In this document: positions 50,270 through 59,600 of the stretch, piece by piece | Numbering within the stretch: the stretch's first letter is position 1 | Layout of the letters: each line of letters opens with the position of its first letter | Assembly (NCBI GenBank): GCA_046351325.1 | Contig: JAXLYR010000014.1 | Location: 192,194-256,193, forward strand | Reading direction: 5' to 3' | Length of the DNA stretch: 64,000 nt | Source of the DNA: Xiheicaenibacterium sp046351325 | GTDB lineage: Bacteria > Myxococcota_A > Polyangia > Polyangiales > Polyangiaceae | Translations under genes and position numbers: made by a program | The notes under the pieces: model-generated | Databases searched by the model: none | What the model was told of the DNA's origin: nothing | Seen by the model: the letters and a program-made list of their open reading frames with translations, nothing else

Positions 50270-52025
50270 ATACACGGATGGGTTGGGCGCGCCCGAGGAG
50301 CTTGCGCTCACCGAGGCGCCTGTAAGTGAACGCGGGCGCGAGGGCCTGGGTGGCCTCGCTGATGAGGACTTGGTTTGGCGCGGCGATCGACTCGAGGCGC
50401 GCCGCGACGTTGACGACGTCGCCGACGGCGGTGAAGTCCATGCGCGTGCGCGATCCGATGTTGCCGACGATCGCGGCGCCGCTGTGCACGCCGATCGCGA
50501 GGCGGACCTCGGCCTTGTAGCCCTCGCGGAAGCCCTCCGCGACGACCTCGAGGAAGCGCATCATGTCGTCGGCTGCGGCGACGGCGCGCGAGGCGTGATC
50601 GGGGACGGCGTCGGGCGCGCCCCAGATCGCCATCATGCAGTCGCCGATGAACTTGTCGATGACGCCGCCGTGGCGAAAGACGACCTCGGCGAGGACGGTG
50701 AAGAGCTCGTTCAAGAGCCCGAGGACGCGCTCGGGCGCCATCTTCTCGGCGAGGGTGGTGAAGGCCACCATGTCGACGAACAGCACGGTGATCTCGTTGC
50801 GCGTGCCACCGAGCTCGACCGCGTGCTCGCCGCGCACGATGCGGTCGACGAGCTCGCGGCTCATGAAGCGCGAGAGATCGGCGCGCAGCTTGATCTCGGT
50901 CGCGATCGTGCGCTCGCTGGTCTCGATGTCGGTGGCCATCTCGCGCACCGCCCGCGCGAGAACGCCGAGCTCGTCGCCGCGCTGCGCGATGGCGGTCGTG
51001 CTCGCCTCGACCTTGGTGAGCGACGGCCAGTCGCGCTTGCCGATCCGGCGCGCGGCGTCCGCGAGCGCAAGGATAGGCCGGGCCGCTGCGCGTGAGGCCG
51101 CGAGCGACAACAAGAGGACGCCCGCGACCAAGATCCCGAGCGCGGAGTAAGCGAACACCTGCGCGGACCGATACGCCTGGAGGGCCTGGCTCTTCGGCCG
51201 GTAGTAGCCGACGGTCCAGCCGAGCTTGCCGAGCGTCCGCGTCGTGCCGAGGACGCGCACGCCCTCTTGATCGAACTCCGCTGCGCCGCCGAGATCGATG
51301 CCGCGATCGGCGACGGGCGGGAGCCGCGCGAAGATCGGGAGATCCCCCGCCTGCGCGCCTGCCTCGCGCGGGACGTTCTTGCCCACGATAAGCGCGCCGC
51401 TACCGTCGATCACCGCGATCGAGCCGCGGCCCTCGACGTCCTCGAGCTCCTTCACGAGCTTCTCGAACTCGTGCCGAAACTGCGAGAAAAAGACGGGCAC
51501 GGTGAGGAAGCCGGCGGGGGCCTTGATCGCGGAGTTCGCGGGCGGCGGAATCGGAACGACGAGCACGCCGAGCGACGGCCCGCGCATCTGGAAGGCGCTG
51601 CCCGACTCGAGCGCGCGCTCGCGCAGCTCGGCGGTCGACGACGGCGCTTGCGAGGTGTCGATGCCGGCCTTCGCGAGGACGGTGTCGACCTGCGCGTCGG
51701 GGATCTCGAGGCGCGCGTAGGCGAGGGACTCGCGCGTCGCGAGCGCCTCTTCGATGAGCGGCTCGGCGAGCGCGCCCCGCTGCTCGTCGAGGTCGGACGC
51801 GTGGCGCACCGCTGCCGCGAGCCCGAGGGCGTCGCGCCGCGTCTCGTCGATGTGCCGATCGAGCTTGGTCGAGACCTCGCCGATGATCGCGAGCTGCGTG
51901 CGATCTTCACTCTGCCTGACGGCGCGCTCGTAGCGCGGCAGGAGCACCGTGCTCACGAGCACGACGGGCAGGACCGCGATCGCGGCGAACAGCCCGAAGA
52001 ACTTGCTGCGGATCGAGAGCCTCAT
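50244..52025 (-). CDS. Membrane-bound class III adenylate/guanylate cyclase
   Basis: A 593-residue receptor cyclase. Membrane helix 1 is FGLFAAIAVLPVVLVSTVLL (about 10-29). A 230-residue periplasmic sensor domain of Cache type follows. Helix 2 (VFAYSALGILVAGVLLLSLA) lies at about 285-305, then a HAMP-like linker (ARPILALADAARRIGKRDW). The catalytic domain at about 405-575 has ITVLFVDMVAFTTLAE with the first metal aspartate, DKFIGDCMMAIWG with the second, and DFTAVGDVVNVAARLES with the transition-state Asn/Arg. A cAMP- or cGMP-producing sensor is therefore expected. The ATG overlaps the OmpA gene's stop (ATGA). Confidence 0.9.
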   Translation of the reverse strand: MRLSIRSKFFGLFAAIAVLPVVLVSTVLLPRYERAVRQSEDRTQLAIIGEVSTKLDRHIDETRRDALGLAAAVRHASDLDEQRGALAEPLIEEALATRESLAYARLEIPDAQVDTVLAKAGIDTSQAPSSTAELRERALESGSAFQMRGPSLGVLVVPIPPPANSAIKAPAGFLTVPVFFSQFRHEFEKLVKELEDVEGRGSIAVIDGSGALIVGKNVPREAGAQAGDLPIFARLPPVADRGIDLGGAAEFDQEGVRVLGTTRTLGKLGWTVGYYRPKSQALQAYRSAQVFAYSALGILVAGVLLLSLAASRAAARPILALADAARRIGKRDWPSLTKVEASTTAIAQRGDELGVLARAVREMATDIETSERTIATEIKLRADLSRFMSRELVDRIVRGEHAVELGGTRNEITVLFVDMVAFTTLAEKMAPERVLGLLNELFTVLAEVVFRHGGVIDKFIGDCMMAIWGAPDAVPDHASRAVAAADDMMRFLEVVAEGFREGYKAEVRLAIGVHSGAAIVGNIGSRTRMDFTAVGDVVNVAARLESIAAPNQVLISEATQALAPAFTYRRLGERKLLGRAQPIRVYELVQDLD

Positions 52026-53647
52026 GGCTGGGTCGAGGGGCCGTCTCGCCAGCCTTTTTCCCCCTCGGTCGTGCGGCGAACGATCTGGAAGTCGACGCGC
52101 CGGTTCTTCTCCCGGCCCTCGGGGGTCGTGTTGTCGGCGATGGGTCGCTTCGGCCCGTAGCCCGCGGCCTCGAGGCGACGCTCGTCGACGCCGAGGTCGA
52201 TGAGCCGACGCATGACCGCGACGGCCCGCTTGCGCGAGAGCTGCACGTTCGCTTGCAGGTCGCCGCTGTCGTCGGTGTGACCCTCGATCGCGACGCGCGC
52301 GATCTCCGGATGGTCAGTCAAAATGCGGGCGATCTTGCCGAGGAGGGCGTCGCTGTCGGGCGCGAGCACGTCGCTGCCGGGCGTGAAGCGCACGGTCTCG
52401 GTGATCACGATCTGCTGGCCCACGATGCGGACCGTGCGCGCGGGTGGGCAGCCGTTGTCGGGCCCGGCCGCGGCGACGCCGGCCTCCTCGGGGCAGGCGT
52501 CGTCCTTGTCGGCGACGCCGTCGCGATCGAGGTCACGCGGACAACCCGAGAGGGCCTTGTCGAGCGACGCGACGCCAGCGACCTCGGGACAGCTGTCGTC
52601 CGAGTCCTCGATGCCGTCTCCGTCGTGATCGAGCACGGCACGCGGCGCGGGCTCTTTTACAGGGTCCGGCGTCGGGTGCGTGGGCGGAGTGCCGCTGTTG
52701 GAGCCGTTCGATGGGTCGGGTGGTGTGCCGGTGCTCGCGCCCTCACTGCCGCGAGAGGCTGCCTTCGCTTGGTAGGGCAGGGCCCAACCGAACGACGCGA
52801 GTGCGCGCGCGTCCGGCGTGCCGACCGCGCTCGTGAGGCCCGCGCCGCCTGCGAGCCCGAAGCTGAAGCCGCGCCAAGCGACGCTCGCCGAGCCGAGCAC
52901 CTCGACGTGCGTCGTCGTCGTCGAGAACGCGTCGATTCCAGCTTGAATCGGAAATGCGGAGTCGGCTGTCACCGAGAGGAGGACCGGGCCGATGCGACCA
53001 CCGAGCGCGGTGCGCGCCGTGAGTTCGAAGGGCGCGTCCTCACCGGCGCCAGCGAGGCCGCCGAGCTCGAGCGTCCAGAGGAAGCGGCCGGAGTCCGCGC
53101 CGAGCAGGATGGATGGCGCGTAGCGAACGTGGCCCGTCGAGGTGTACGCGCCCGCGTCGCCGGTCGGGGCGAAGAGCGTGAACGCGACCGCCGCGCTCGG
53201 CATGTAGCCGGTGCCCTCCCAAAGCTCGAGCCGGTTGAGGAGCGCGAGATCGTCGAAGGTCGCGTGCGGCTGCGGATCGGACGCAGCGTCCCAACCGACG
53301 CCGCTTTGGTAGGCGGTGAAGGGCACGTCGACGCCCACGAGCCAACGCTCGAAGAGCGACAGCGAGAGCAGCTGGTGCTGGGTCCACTGAACCTCGACGG
53401 TCGCGACGTCGCCTGCGCGAAGCGGGGCGTACGCGACCGACGTCACGAGGGCGACCGCGGGACGGAGCTCGCCCTCGACCGCGGGGCGAGCGACGAGCAG
53501 AGGGTCGCCGGCCGGCGGAGGTGTGAAGCGATCGAGCGCGACGCTCGGCTCCGCGGCAGCGGCGGTCGAAGCCACGAGCGCGAGCGTCACGCCGAACGCC
53601 CACGAGGCGCCGCGAACCTGGTTACAAGGAACTAAGTGCACCCGCAC
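52022..53647 (-). CDS. OmpA family protein with TSP3 calcium repeats
   Basis: A 541-residue outer-membrane protein. Signal peptide (FGVTLALVASTAAAA) then about 270 residues of barrel-like strands. A Pro/Gly/Ser linker follows, then two thrombospondin type 3-like calcium repeats (DHDGDGIEDSDDSCPE, DLDRDGVADKDDACPE), and an OmpA/MotB C-terminal domain (VRFTPGSDVLAPDSDALLGK, VAIEGHTDDSGDLQANVQLS, RRLEAAGYGPKRPIADN) that binds peptidoglycan. The GTG at 53647 overlaps the upstream pseudokinase gene by 16 bases; a second GTG two codons later is possible. It links the outer membrane to the cell wall within the signalling operon. Confidence 0.9.
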   Translation of the reverse strand: MRVHLVPCNQVRGASWAFGVTLALVASTAAAAEPSVALDRFTPPPAGDPLLVARPAVEGELRPAVALVTSVAYAPLRAGDVATVEVQWTQHQLLSLSLFERWLVGVDVPFTAYQSGVGWDAASDPQPHATFDDLALLNRLELWEGTGYMPSAAVAFTLFAPTGDAGAYTSTGHVRYAPSILLGADSGRFLWTLELGGLAGAGEDAPFELTARTALGGRIGPVLLSVTADSAFPIQAGIDAFSTTTTHVEVLGSASVAWRGFSFGLAGGAGLTSAVGTPDARALASFGWALPYQAKAASRGSEGASTGTPPDPSNGSNSGTPPTHPTPDPVKEPAPRAVLDHDGDGIEDSDDSCPEVAGVASLDKALSGCPRDLDRDGVADKDDACPEEAGVAAAGPDNGCPPARTVRIVGQQIVITETVRFTPGSDVLAPDSDALLGKIARILTDHPEIARVAIEGHTDDSGDLQANVQLSRKRAVAVMRRLIDLGVDERRLEAAGYGPKRPIADNTTPEGREKNRRVDFQIVRRTTEGEKGWRDGPSTQP

Positions 53648-54927
53648 GGGTCCTGCTTCTCCGGGTTGTGGAGGGTCCGCAAATACTGGAAGAGTGTCTC
53701 GGCGTGGCGAGGAAGCGCCAGCGTGAGGTCTGACAAGTCGGTAGGTGGCGAGTGATACCCCCGCTTCGTGATGACGGCGACGACGGTCGCGGAGGGCTGG
53801 CCGAACTTCAGCTTCTGGAGGACGGGGCGGACCTCTCGCGGTGAGAGATCGGCCGCGAAGAGCAGGGCGTTGATCTCGTAGCTCGGCGGCACGCGGTCGA
53901 GCGAGAGCTCGATGAGCTCCCAGCCGAGGACGGCCGCGTGTTTGTCGAGGAGCGCGAGCTCATCCATCGCGAAGCCGACGGCGACGGCTCTGCCGTTGGG
54001 TCGCTGAGACGGAGGCAACGTCACGCGCAGGTCGCGCCGCGTGGGCATGCGCGAGGTCTCCTCGAGGCTGCGCAGGCAGGGGATGACCGCGCTCGCGAAG
54101 GCGGCGACCGACGGCCGAGCCTCGGGGTCCGACGAGAGCGCAGCGAGGACCAGATCGCTCAGGATGACGGGGATCGAAGGGCGCGCCTGCCGCAGCGTGG
54201 GCGTCGCGCGCGCGCTCATGAGCTCGGCGCCTGTGAGGCCGTAATAGACCAAGGCCGCGAGCGCGTAGACGTCCGCCGCGGGCCCGAGCTTGCCCTCGCG
54301 CAGCTCGGGCGCGGTGTACGCCGACGCGGGACGCTCGCTCGGCGCGAAGGGCCACGGGTCGACGAGCGAGCAGGTGAAAGCGCCGCCTTCCGTCGTGACG
54401 ATCACGTTGTTCGGTGAGACCGCGCCGTGCGCGATGCCGCGAGCGTGCAGGTGACCGAGGCCGCGCGCGAGCTCTTCGACGCAGGTGGCGAGCTCTCCGT
54501 ACGGCATGATGGTCCGGCGTTCTAGACGGTCGCCGAGGCTCATTCCACGAACGAAGCGGCGCATGATCGCGGCAGCGCCGTTGTCGAGCTGGAACAGCGT
54601 GGGCATCGTGGAGCGAGGCGGGTGCCGCGCGACGAGCAGCGCCCTCGAGAAGCTCGGCGGAGGCTCTTCGGAGGAGCGCTGCGCGACCTTCAGGATGGCG
54701 AGCTCGCCGGTGGACTTCGTTTGAGCTCCAACCTTTTCGGGGGGCTCGGTTCGCCCCCCGCGCTCCGCGCTCCCCCCAACTTTTTCGGAGGCCTCGTAGC
54801 CCAAGTCCTCGGCCAGGTAGCTCCGGTGCAAGCTGCCCTCGTTGAGCAGGCGCAGGACTCGATAGCGCTCGAGCACGACGCTGTTCACCAACGGATCCGA
54901 GGCTGAGTTGACGTCGATGCGACCCAT
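53632..54927 (-). CDS. Pseudokinase of the Hanks family
   Basis: A 431-residue kinase-fold protein. The VAIK lysine is retained (LAILKVA, Lys80), as are PYGELATCVEELARGLGHLH and YTAPELREGKLGPAADVYAL. The catalytic loop HRDxKPxN reads HGAVSPNN (167-174), and DFG reads DPW (190-192), so phosphotransfer is unlikely. The glycine loop (LLNEGSLHRSYL) is degraded and the N-lobe carries a repeat-derived insertion at about 48-70. The C-terminal 140 residues (MDELALLDKHAAVLGWELIE, SATVVAVITKRG) form an extra alpha/beta domain. It is the first gene of a five-gene overlapping operon with OmpA, cyclase, LysM/FecR and an active kinase, so it may regulate that kinase. Confidence 0.82.
   Translation of the reverse strand: MGRIDVNSASDPLVNSVVLERYRVLRLLNEGSLHRSYLAEDLGYEASEKVGGSAERGGRTEPPEKVGAQTKSTGELAILKVAQRSSEEPPPSFSRALLVARHPPRSTMPTLFQLDNGAAAIMRRFVRGMSLGDRLERRTIMPYGELATCVEELARGLGHLHARGIAHGAVSPNNVIVTTEGGAFTCSLVDPWPFAPSERPASAYTAPELREGKLGPAADVYALAALVYYGLTGAELMSARATPTLRQARPSIPVILSDLVLAALSSDPEARPSVAAFASAVIPCLRSLEETSRMPTRRDLRVTLPPSQRPNGRAVAVGFAMDELALLDKHAAVLGWELIELSLDRVPPSYEINALLFAADLSPREVRPVLQKLKFGQPSATVVAVITKRGYHSPPTDLSDLTLALPRHAETLFQYLRTLHNPEKQDPCGCT
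54725..54788. repeat. Short repeat-derived insertion in the pseudokinase N-lobe
   Basis: Plus-strand units CCAACCTTTTCGG (from about 54729) and CCAACTTTTTCGG (from about 54776) bracket a G/C-homopolymer-rich segment (GGGGGG and CCCCCC blocks), adding about 24 residues (SEKVGGSAERGG, TEPPEKVG) in frame. It resembles insertion of a palindromic repetitive element into coding sequence. Confidence 0.5.
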
Positions 54928-55018
54928 TTCATCGACCGTTCAGCAACCCGTGTGCCGCCCACCCGAGCTCGCGCTCCTTGGAAATGGCCGCAGAAAAACG
55001 GGCCCCTGAGGGTCGATC

Positions 55019-55042
55019 GTCGCCTGCAGGCGACAGGTGCGG
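55019..55042 (-). promoter_or_regulatory. Shared upstream motif, copy B
   Basis: On the minus strand this 24-base stretch matches 42165-42188 with two substitutions. It contains the perfect 16-base palindrome GTCGCCTGCAGGCGAC. It ends 91 bases before the pseudokinase ATG at 54927, nearly the same distance as copy A has to its gene. Confidence 0.5.
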
Positions 55043-55091
55043 ACTCGGGCCAGCAGCTTCGGGGCCCGTAGGATGAACAGGCCTGTAAGCG

Positions 55092-56669
55092 TCAGGGGAA
55101 GACGACCTTGGTCCGCCCGACGAGCCGGATCATGCCGGCCGGCTCGGGCTCGCCGGGCTCGTCGTACGCCATGAACACGTAGGTCGCGCCGACGTCGAAG
55201 TTGCCGAGCGCCGCGTCGAGGATGACCCAGTCCCCGAGCCAGAGCTCGGGCCAAGCGTGGTAGCCCGCGATGGCCTTCTTGCCGGGGATGAGGACGATGC
55301 CGCTCGTGTTGCGCGCCGGGATCCCCGCGGCGCGTGCGAGCGCGACGACGAGCGCAGCGTGCTCGGTGCAGTCGCCGCGCATGGCGGCCAGCGTCTCGAC
55401 GGCCGAGGCGCTCCCGCGCACGCCGTCCGCCTTGGTGAGGTTCTTGAAGACCCAATACGCGATCTTGCCAGCGGCCTTCTTGCTGTCGGTCTCGGTGCCG
55501 ATGATCTCCTTCAGCTTGGCGACGATCGCGGGGTCGTCGGACTGGCTGTCCGCGGACGATTTGAGGAAGCGCGCGACGTCCGCGGGCACGTCCTTCATCG
55601 GGAGCGTGGGCGCGGTCACGGGCTTGGCGGGCCGGCGAGCCTTCAGCGTGAGCGTGTACGTGTTCCCCTTGCGGGCGACGCTCTGGTAGGGGCCGTCGAG
55701 GAAGATCGGCGGCGAGACGCCCTCGTCGTGATCGACGACGAAGTCGACCTTGAGGGTGTCGCGCGCCTCGGAGAAGCCGCCCGAGACCTCGATCTCGGGG
55801 TTGATCTCGGCGACGTCGTCGCTTTGCTTGATGGTGCCCGGCAAGGCCATGACGATGCCGCCGATCTCGATGTGGAGCGGCAGGCCCTCGTTGTCGACGA
55901 CGCCCTTCACGGTGTCGCCGTCGCGCTCGTTCGTGACCTCGAGGCGCCAGCCGTCGACGCTGCCCGCGCTGGCCTTGACGGTCGCGCGCTCGACGAGCTT
56001 CAGCCGATGGGGAACGAAGGTCGCGCTGTCGTCGTCGATCTCGCTGAAGCGCCGCTCGAGCGGGAGCTTCGCGCCGGCCTCGGCCTCCCGTTTGAGCGCG
56101 ATGAAGACCGCGAGCTCGTTGTCGAAGTCGGCGGGGATGTCGATGGTTTTGTCCTCGTGGTGCGAGGGCTTGTCGATCTCGACGCGAGCCGTCGTCTTCG
56201 AGATCGTGACGTGCTTCTTGCCGACGGTGTCGCCCTCGCGGTCGACGCTCGAGGACTCGACGAGGCGGAGGTTCGCGTCGTATTTCGACGACTCCTCCTG
56301 GGTCATCTCGCGGACGGCGGGGTTGTCGTCTTTGATCTTCAGCTGCATCCGGAACGTGCCCTTCTCCTCGACGCCGCCGTCGGGCAAGGCGACGTGCTCG
56401 GCGATCGCCGTCCCGAGCTTCGCCCCGTTGAGCGAGAGATCGAGGTCACGGCGGACGTTCGCGAACGCATGAGCAGGCGGGGCCGCGCTCGCGCTCGCGC
56501 TGAGCGGGGCGCTCGCGACGGTCGAGGCCGAGCTCGCGGATCGCGCGGCGCTCTCCCGCGTCGGCGGCGCGACCGACGCCGAGCTCGTCGCGCCCTCGGG
56601 TTTCGCGTCCGAGCCACACGAGACGAGCAAGAGGAGGAGGGTCGCGAGCGCGCGAGATCTCGAGGTCAT
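55092..56669 (-). CDS. Transglutaminase-like lipoprotein
   Basis: A 525-residue protein with lipoprotein leader RALATLLLLLVSC and an Ala/Ser/Pro linker. Residues about 100-330 are beta-rich with no named family. The C-terminal 150 residues are a transglutaminase-like domain with catalytic triad: Cys in MRGDCTEHAALVVALARAAG, His in GYHAWPELWLGD and Asp in WVILDAALG. Such bacterial domains usually act as proteases or peptide ligases in the periplasm. ATG 56669 fits the leader exactly. It is divergent from the giant LRV protein gene with essentially no intergenic space, so its promoter must lie within that neighbour's 5' region. Confidence 0.85.
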   Translation of the reverse strand: MTSRSRALATLLLLLVSCGSDAKPEGATSSASVAPPTRESAARSASSASTVASAPLSASASAAPPAHAFANVRRDLDLSLNGAKLGTAIAEHVALPDGGVEEKGTFRMQLKIKDDNPAVREMTQEESSKYDANLRLVESSSVDREGDTVGKKHVTISKTTARVEIDKPSHHEDKTIDIPADFDNELAVFIALKREAEAGAKLPLERRFSEIDDDSATFVPHRLKLVERATVKASAGSVDGWRLEVTNERDGDTVKGVVDNEGLPLHIEIGGIVMALPGTIKQSDDVAEINPEIEVSGGFSEARDTLKVDFVVDHDEGVSPPIFLDGPYQSVARKGNTYTLTLKARRPAKPVTAPTLPMKDVPADVARFLKSSADSQSDDPAIVAKLKEIIGTETDSKKAAGKIAYWVFKNLTKADGVRGSASAVETLAAMRGDCTEHAALVVALARAAGIPARNTSGIVLIPGKKAIAGYHAWPELWLGDWVILDAALGNFDVGATYVFMAYDEPGEPEPAGMIRLVGRTKVVFP

Positions 56670-56691
56670 CGTGCGAACATACCCGCAGCGC

Positions 56692-59600
56692 GTGACGGAA
56701 GACGACGACCAACTCGAAGAGCGCGTGGCCGACGAGGCCCTCGCGGCATGGGACACCTCGCGGTTCGACAGGCTCACGGAGCTCGCTGGCGCGCTCGGCG
56801 CAGTGCTCGACGCGCGAGCCGTCGCGGAGCTCGACACGAAGCTTCGCGCGCTGAAGAAGTCGCTGCGCAAGCCCGCGCTCGAGGGCAGGCGGCTCGTCGT
56901 CGAGGCGCTCGTCGCCGCGCGCCGCACGGGGGTCGGCTGGCGCGCATCGCGCGGCGCGAGTGGTCTCGTCGCGCTCGTCGTGCGCGACGGTGGCCGCGTC
57001 GCGGTCGACCTCGCCGTCTCGAAGGTCGTGAACCACTCGCCGTCGACGGCGTGGCCCGAGCTCGCGCCGTGGCGCCGCGCCGAACACGAGAACCGAGCGG
57101 CGTGCGATGCGTGGGCGCGCGCCGCGGGGCGCACGCTGCTCGAGGTCGCCGCGACGGGCCACACCGCGAACAGCGACGCAAGCGAAGAGCTCGCGCTCCT
57201 CGAGCGCGTGGCGATCGACGCGCCCGACGACGACGACGCGCGCGCGGTGCTCGCCGACGCTCTCCTCGCGCGAGGGGATCCGCGCGGCGAGTTCATCGCG
57301 CTCGGCCTCACGATCGCGCCGCACCTCGTGCCGAGCCCTGCGCGGCGCGCGATCGAGCTCCGGCGCGCGCAGCTGCTCGAGCGGGCGGGCAAGAGCTGGA
57401 CGCCGCGCGCGCTCACGTACGCGCGCTCGGTGCGCTATCGCCGCGGCCTCGTCGAGGAGCTCTCGATCTCGCCGTCGGCGCTCGGCAAGCACGGCCGCGC
57501 CCTCGCGACCGAGGCGCCCATCCGCCGCGTCAAGCTCGATCGGTGCGCGCCGAACGTCCTCGCGACCGCGCTCTCGAACGAGCTCTTCGCGCGGGTCGAG
57601 GAGCTCGATCTCGCGGGGCACGCGCTGACCGTCGAGCACCTCGCGGCGCTCGCGCGCTCGACGTTGCCGCGGCTCTCTCTGCTCTCGCTCGGCTTCTCGC
57701 TCGAGCTCGACGTGACCGCGGTGAGGCTCCTCGGCGCCGCGCCGTGGGCCTCGCGTGTCGTGTCGCTCGCGGGCTCCGTTTCGGACGAGGCGCTCGAGTG
57801 CGTCGCCGAGGACGGGCTCTTCCCCAAACTCGAGCGGCTCGAGCTCGCGCGTACCGGAGACGGCGCGCTCGCGCTCCTCGCGGTGCGCGATCTCCTGGCG
57901 CTCAGCGCGCGCAGCGCGACCGTCCGGCTCGCGAGCCTCCTCGGCACGCGCGGCGGCTCGAGCCTCGTGTGGCTGCGATACGAGCCGTCGAGCGTGCACG
58001 TTCCGTTCGCCAGAGGGCCGCTCGAAGACATGAGCGAGCTCGGCGCGCCGCCCGAGACCTTGCGCGCGCTCTCGTTCGCCACGATCAACGGGCTCTACCC
58101 CGACGACTACCTCGAGCTCGCGCGACAGCCAGCGTTCTCGCGGCTCCGATACTTCTGCGCGCCGAGCGCGTTCGAACCGCTCGACGAGAAGCACGCGCTC
58201 GCGCTCCTCGAGCACCCGACGCTCGCGCACGTCGTGCTCGGCGAGACGCAGCGACAGATGCTCTCGAAGGCGACGATCGACAGGATGGAGCGCATCACGA
58301 ACTTCACGCAGAGCTGGCCGCTCGAGGACGCGTTCGACGCCGCGTTCGTCGCACGCCGCGCCGATTTGCTCGCGGCGAGCGCGCTCGAGCGCGAGGTCTC
58401 GCTGCCGACCGCGCGGCCGCGGAACCAGGCGCGCGCGGGCACGACGCGGCTCGAGCAAGCGCGCAGCGAAGCGACCGCGCCCGAAGTGCTCGTCGCGCTC
58501 GCAGAGAGCGGTGAGCTCGACATCCTCGCAGCGCTCGTCGAGAACCCGAGCGCGCCGGCCGCCGCTCTCGACGCCTTCCTCGCGAGCGCCTCGTTCGAAA
58601 AGAAAGAGGAGATTTTGGGGGGGGAGAGAAGCACCCTCCCGAAGAAGCGGGGAGGTTCGCGTGCGACCTCGGGCTCACCGCCGCCGAGCGCGACGCTCCT
58701 CGCTGCGGCCGCGGCCCATTCGAACGCGAGCCCGGCGCTCCTCACCGCGCTCGCGTCGAGCGGCTCGCGCCGCGTCCGCGACGCGGTCGCGGCGCACCCG
58801 AGCGCTCCGGCGGAAGCTCTACGGGTTGTGCGCGAGCGCGGCGCGAGCTCCGCCGCGCTCGCGCAGAACCCGAACCTGCCAGCGGACGAGGTGCTCGCGC
58901 TCGTGAGCGAGGGCGAGGCGATCCAGCTCGCGCTCGCGTCGCGACGCGACCTCGACGAGCGCGTGCGGAGCGCCCTCCTCGCGAGCACGCCGGCTGTCGT
59001 CGAGCGTCTCGTCGAGGTGGGCGCGCTCAGCTCCGCCGAGCTCGCGCGCGCTCTCGAGCGCGCGAGCCCTGCGAGCAGCCTGCACCGCGCGATCGTCGCG
59101 CACCCCGATTGCCCCGCGATCGAGCTCGAGCGCGTCGCGCACGATCCCGAGTCGACCACCTCGATGCACGCCGCGCTCGCACGGAACCCGCGCGCGCCCG
59201 AGTCGGTGCTCCGCGCCGCGTTCGCGGCGCTCTCGGCGGCGAACACGCGGCTCATGTCGGTGGTCGACATCCACCCCTTCCACGCTCACGACGTCGCGCA
59301 GGGCTTCGCGTCGATCACGCGTCACCCGAAGCTGCCGGTCGATCTGCTCGAGGCGCTCGCGCGCGAGTCGCCCCAGCTCGCGCTGGCGAACCCGTCGACG
59401 CCCGAGTCGCTCGTCGCGAGCCTGCTCGAGCGCGAACCCAGCCTCTTCGGGCTCGCGGTGGCGCACCCGAACTGCCCGCGCGCGGCGCTCGGCGCCGCGC
59501 GCGCGCACGAAGACCCCAGCCTGCGCGCGGCCGCGGCCACGAACCCGAGCCTCGAACCCGCCGAGCTCGCGGCGCTCGCCGAGGACAGCGACGAGCACGT

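Noticed and set aside
48368..50329. Plus-strand open frame antisense to the LysM/FecR gene
   Set aside because: Arg/Glu/Val-rich shadow. The minus strand has a signal peptide and LysM motif.
55257..58514. Very long plus-strand open frame (over 1000 codons) antisense to the transglutaminase gene and overlapping the giant repeat gene
   Set aside because: Arg/Ala/Gly-rich product with no domains. It is a GC-driven shadow of two well-supported genes.
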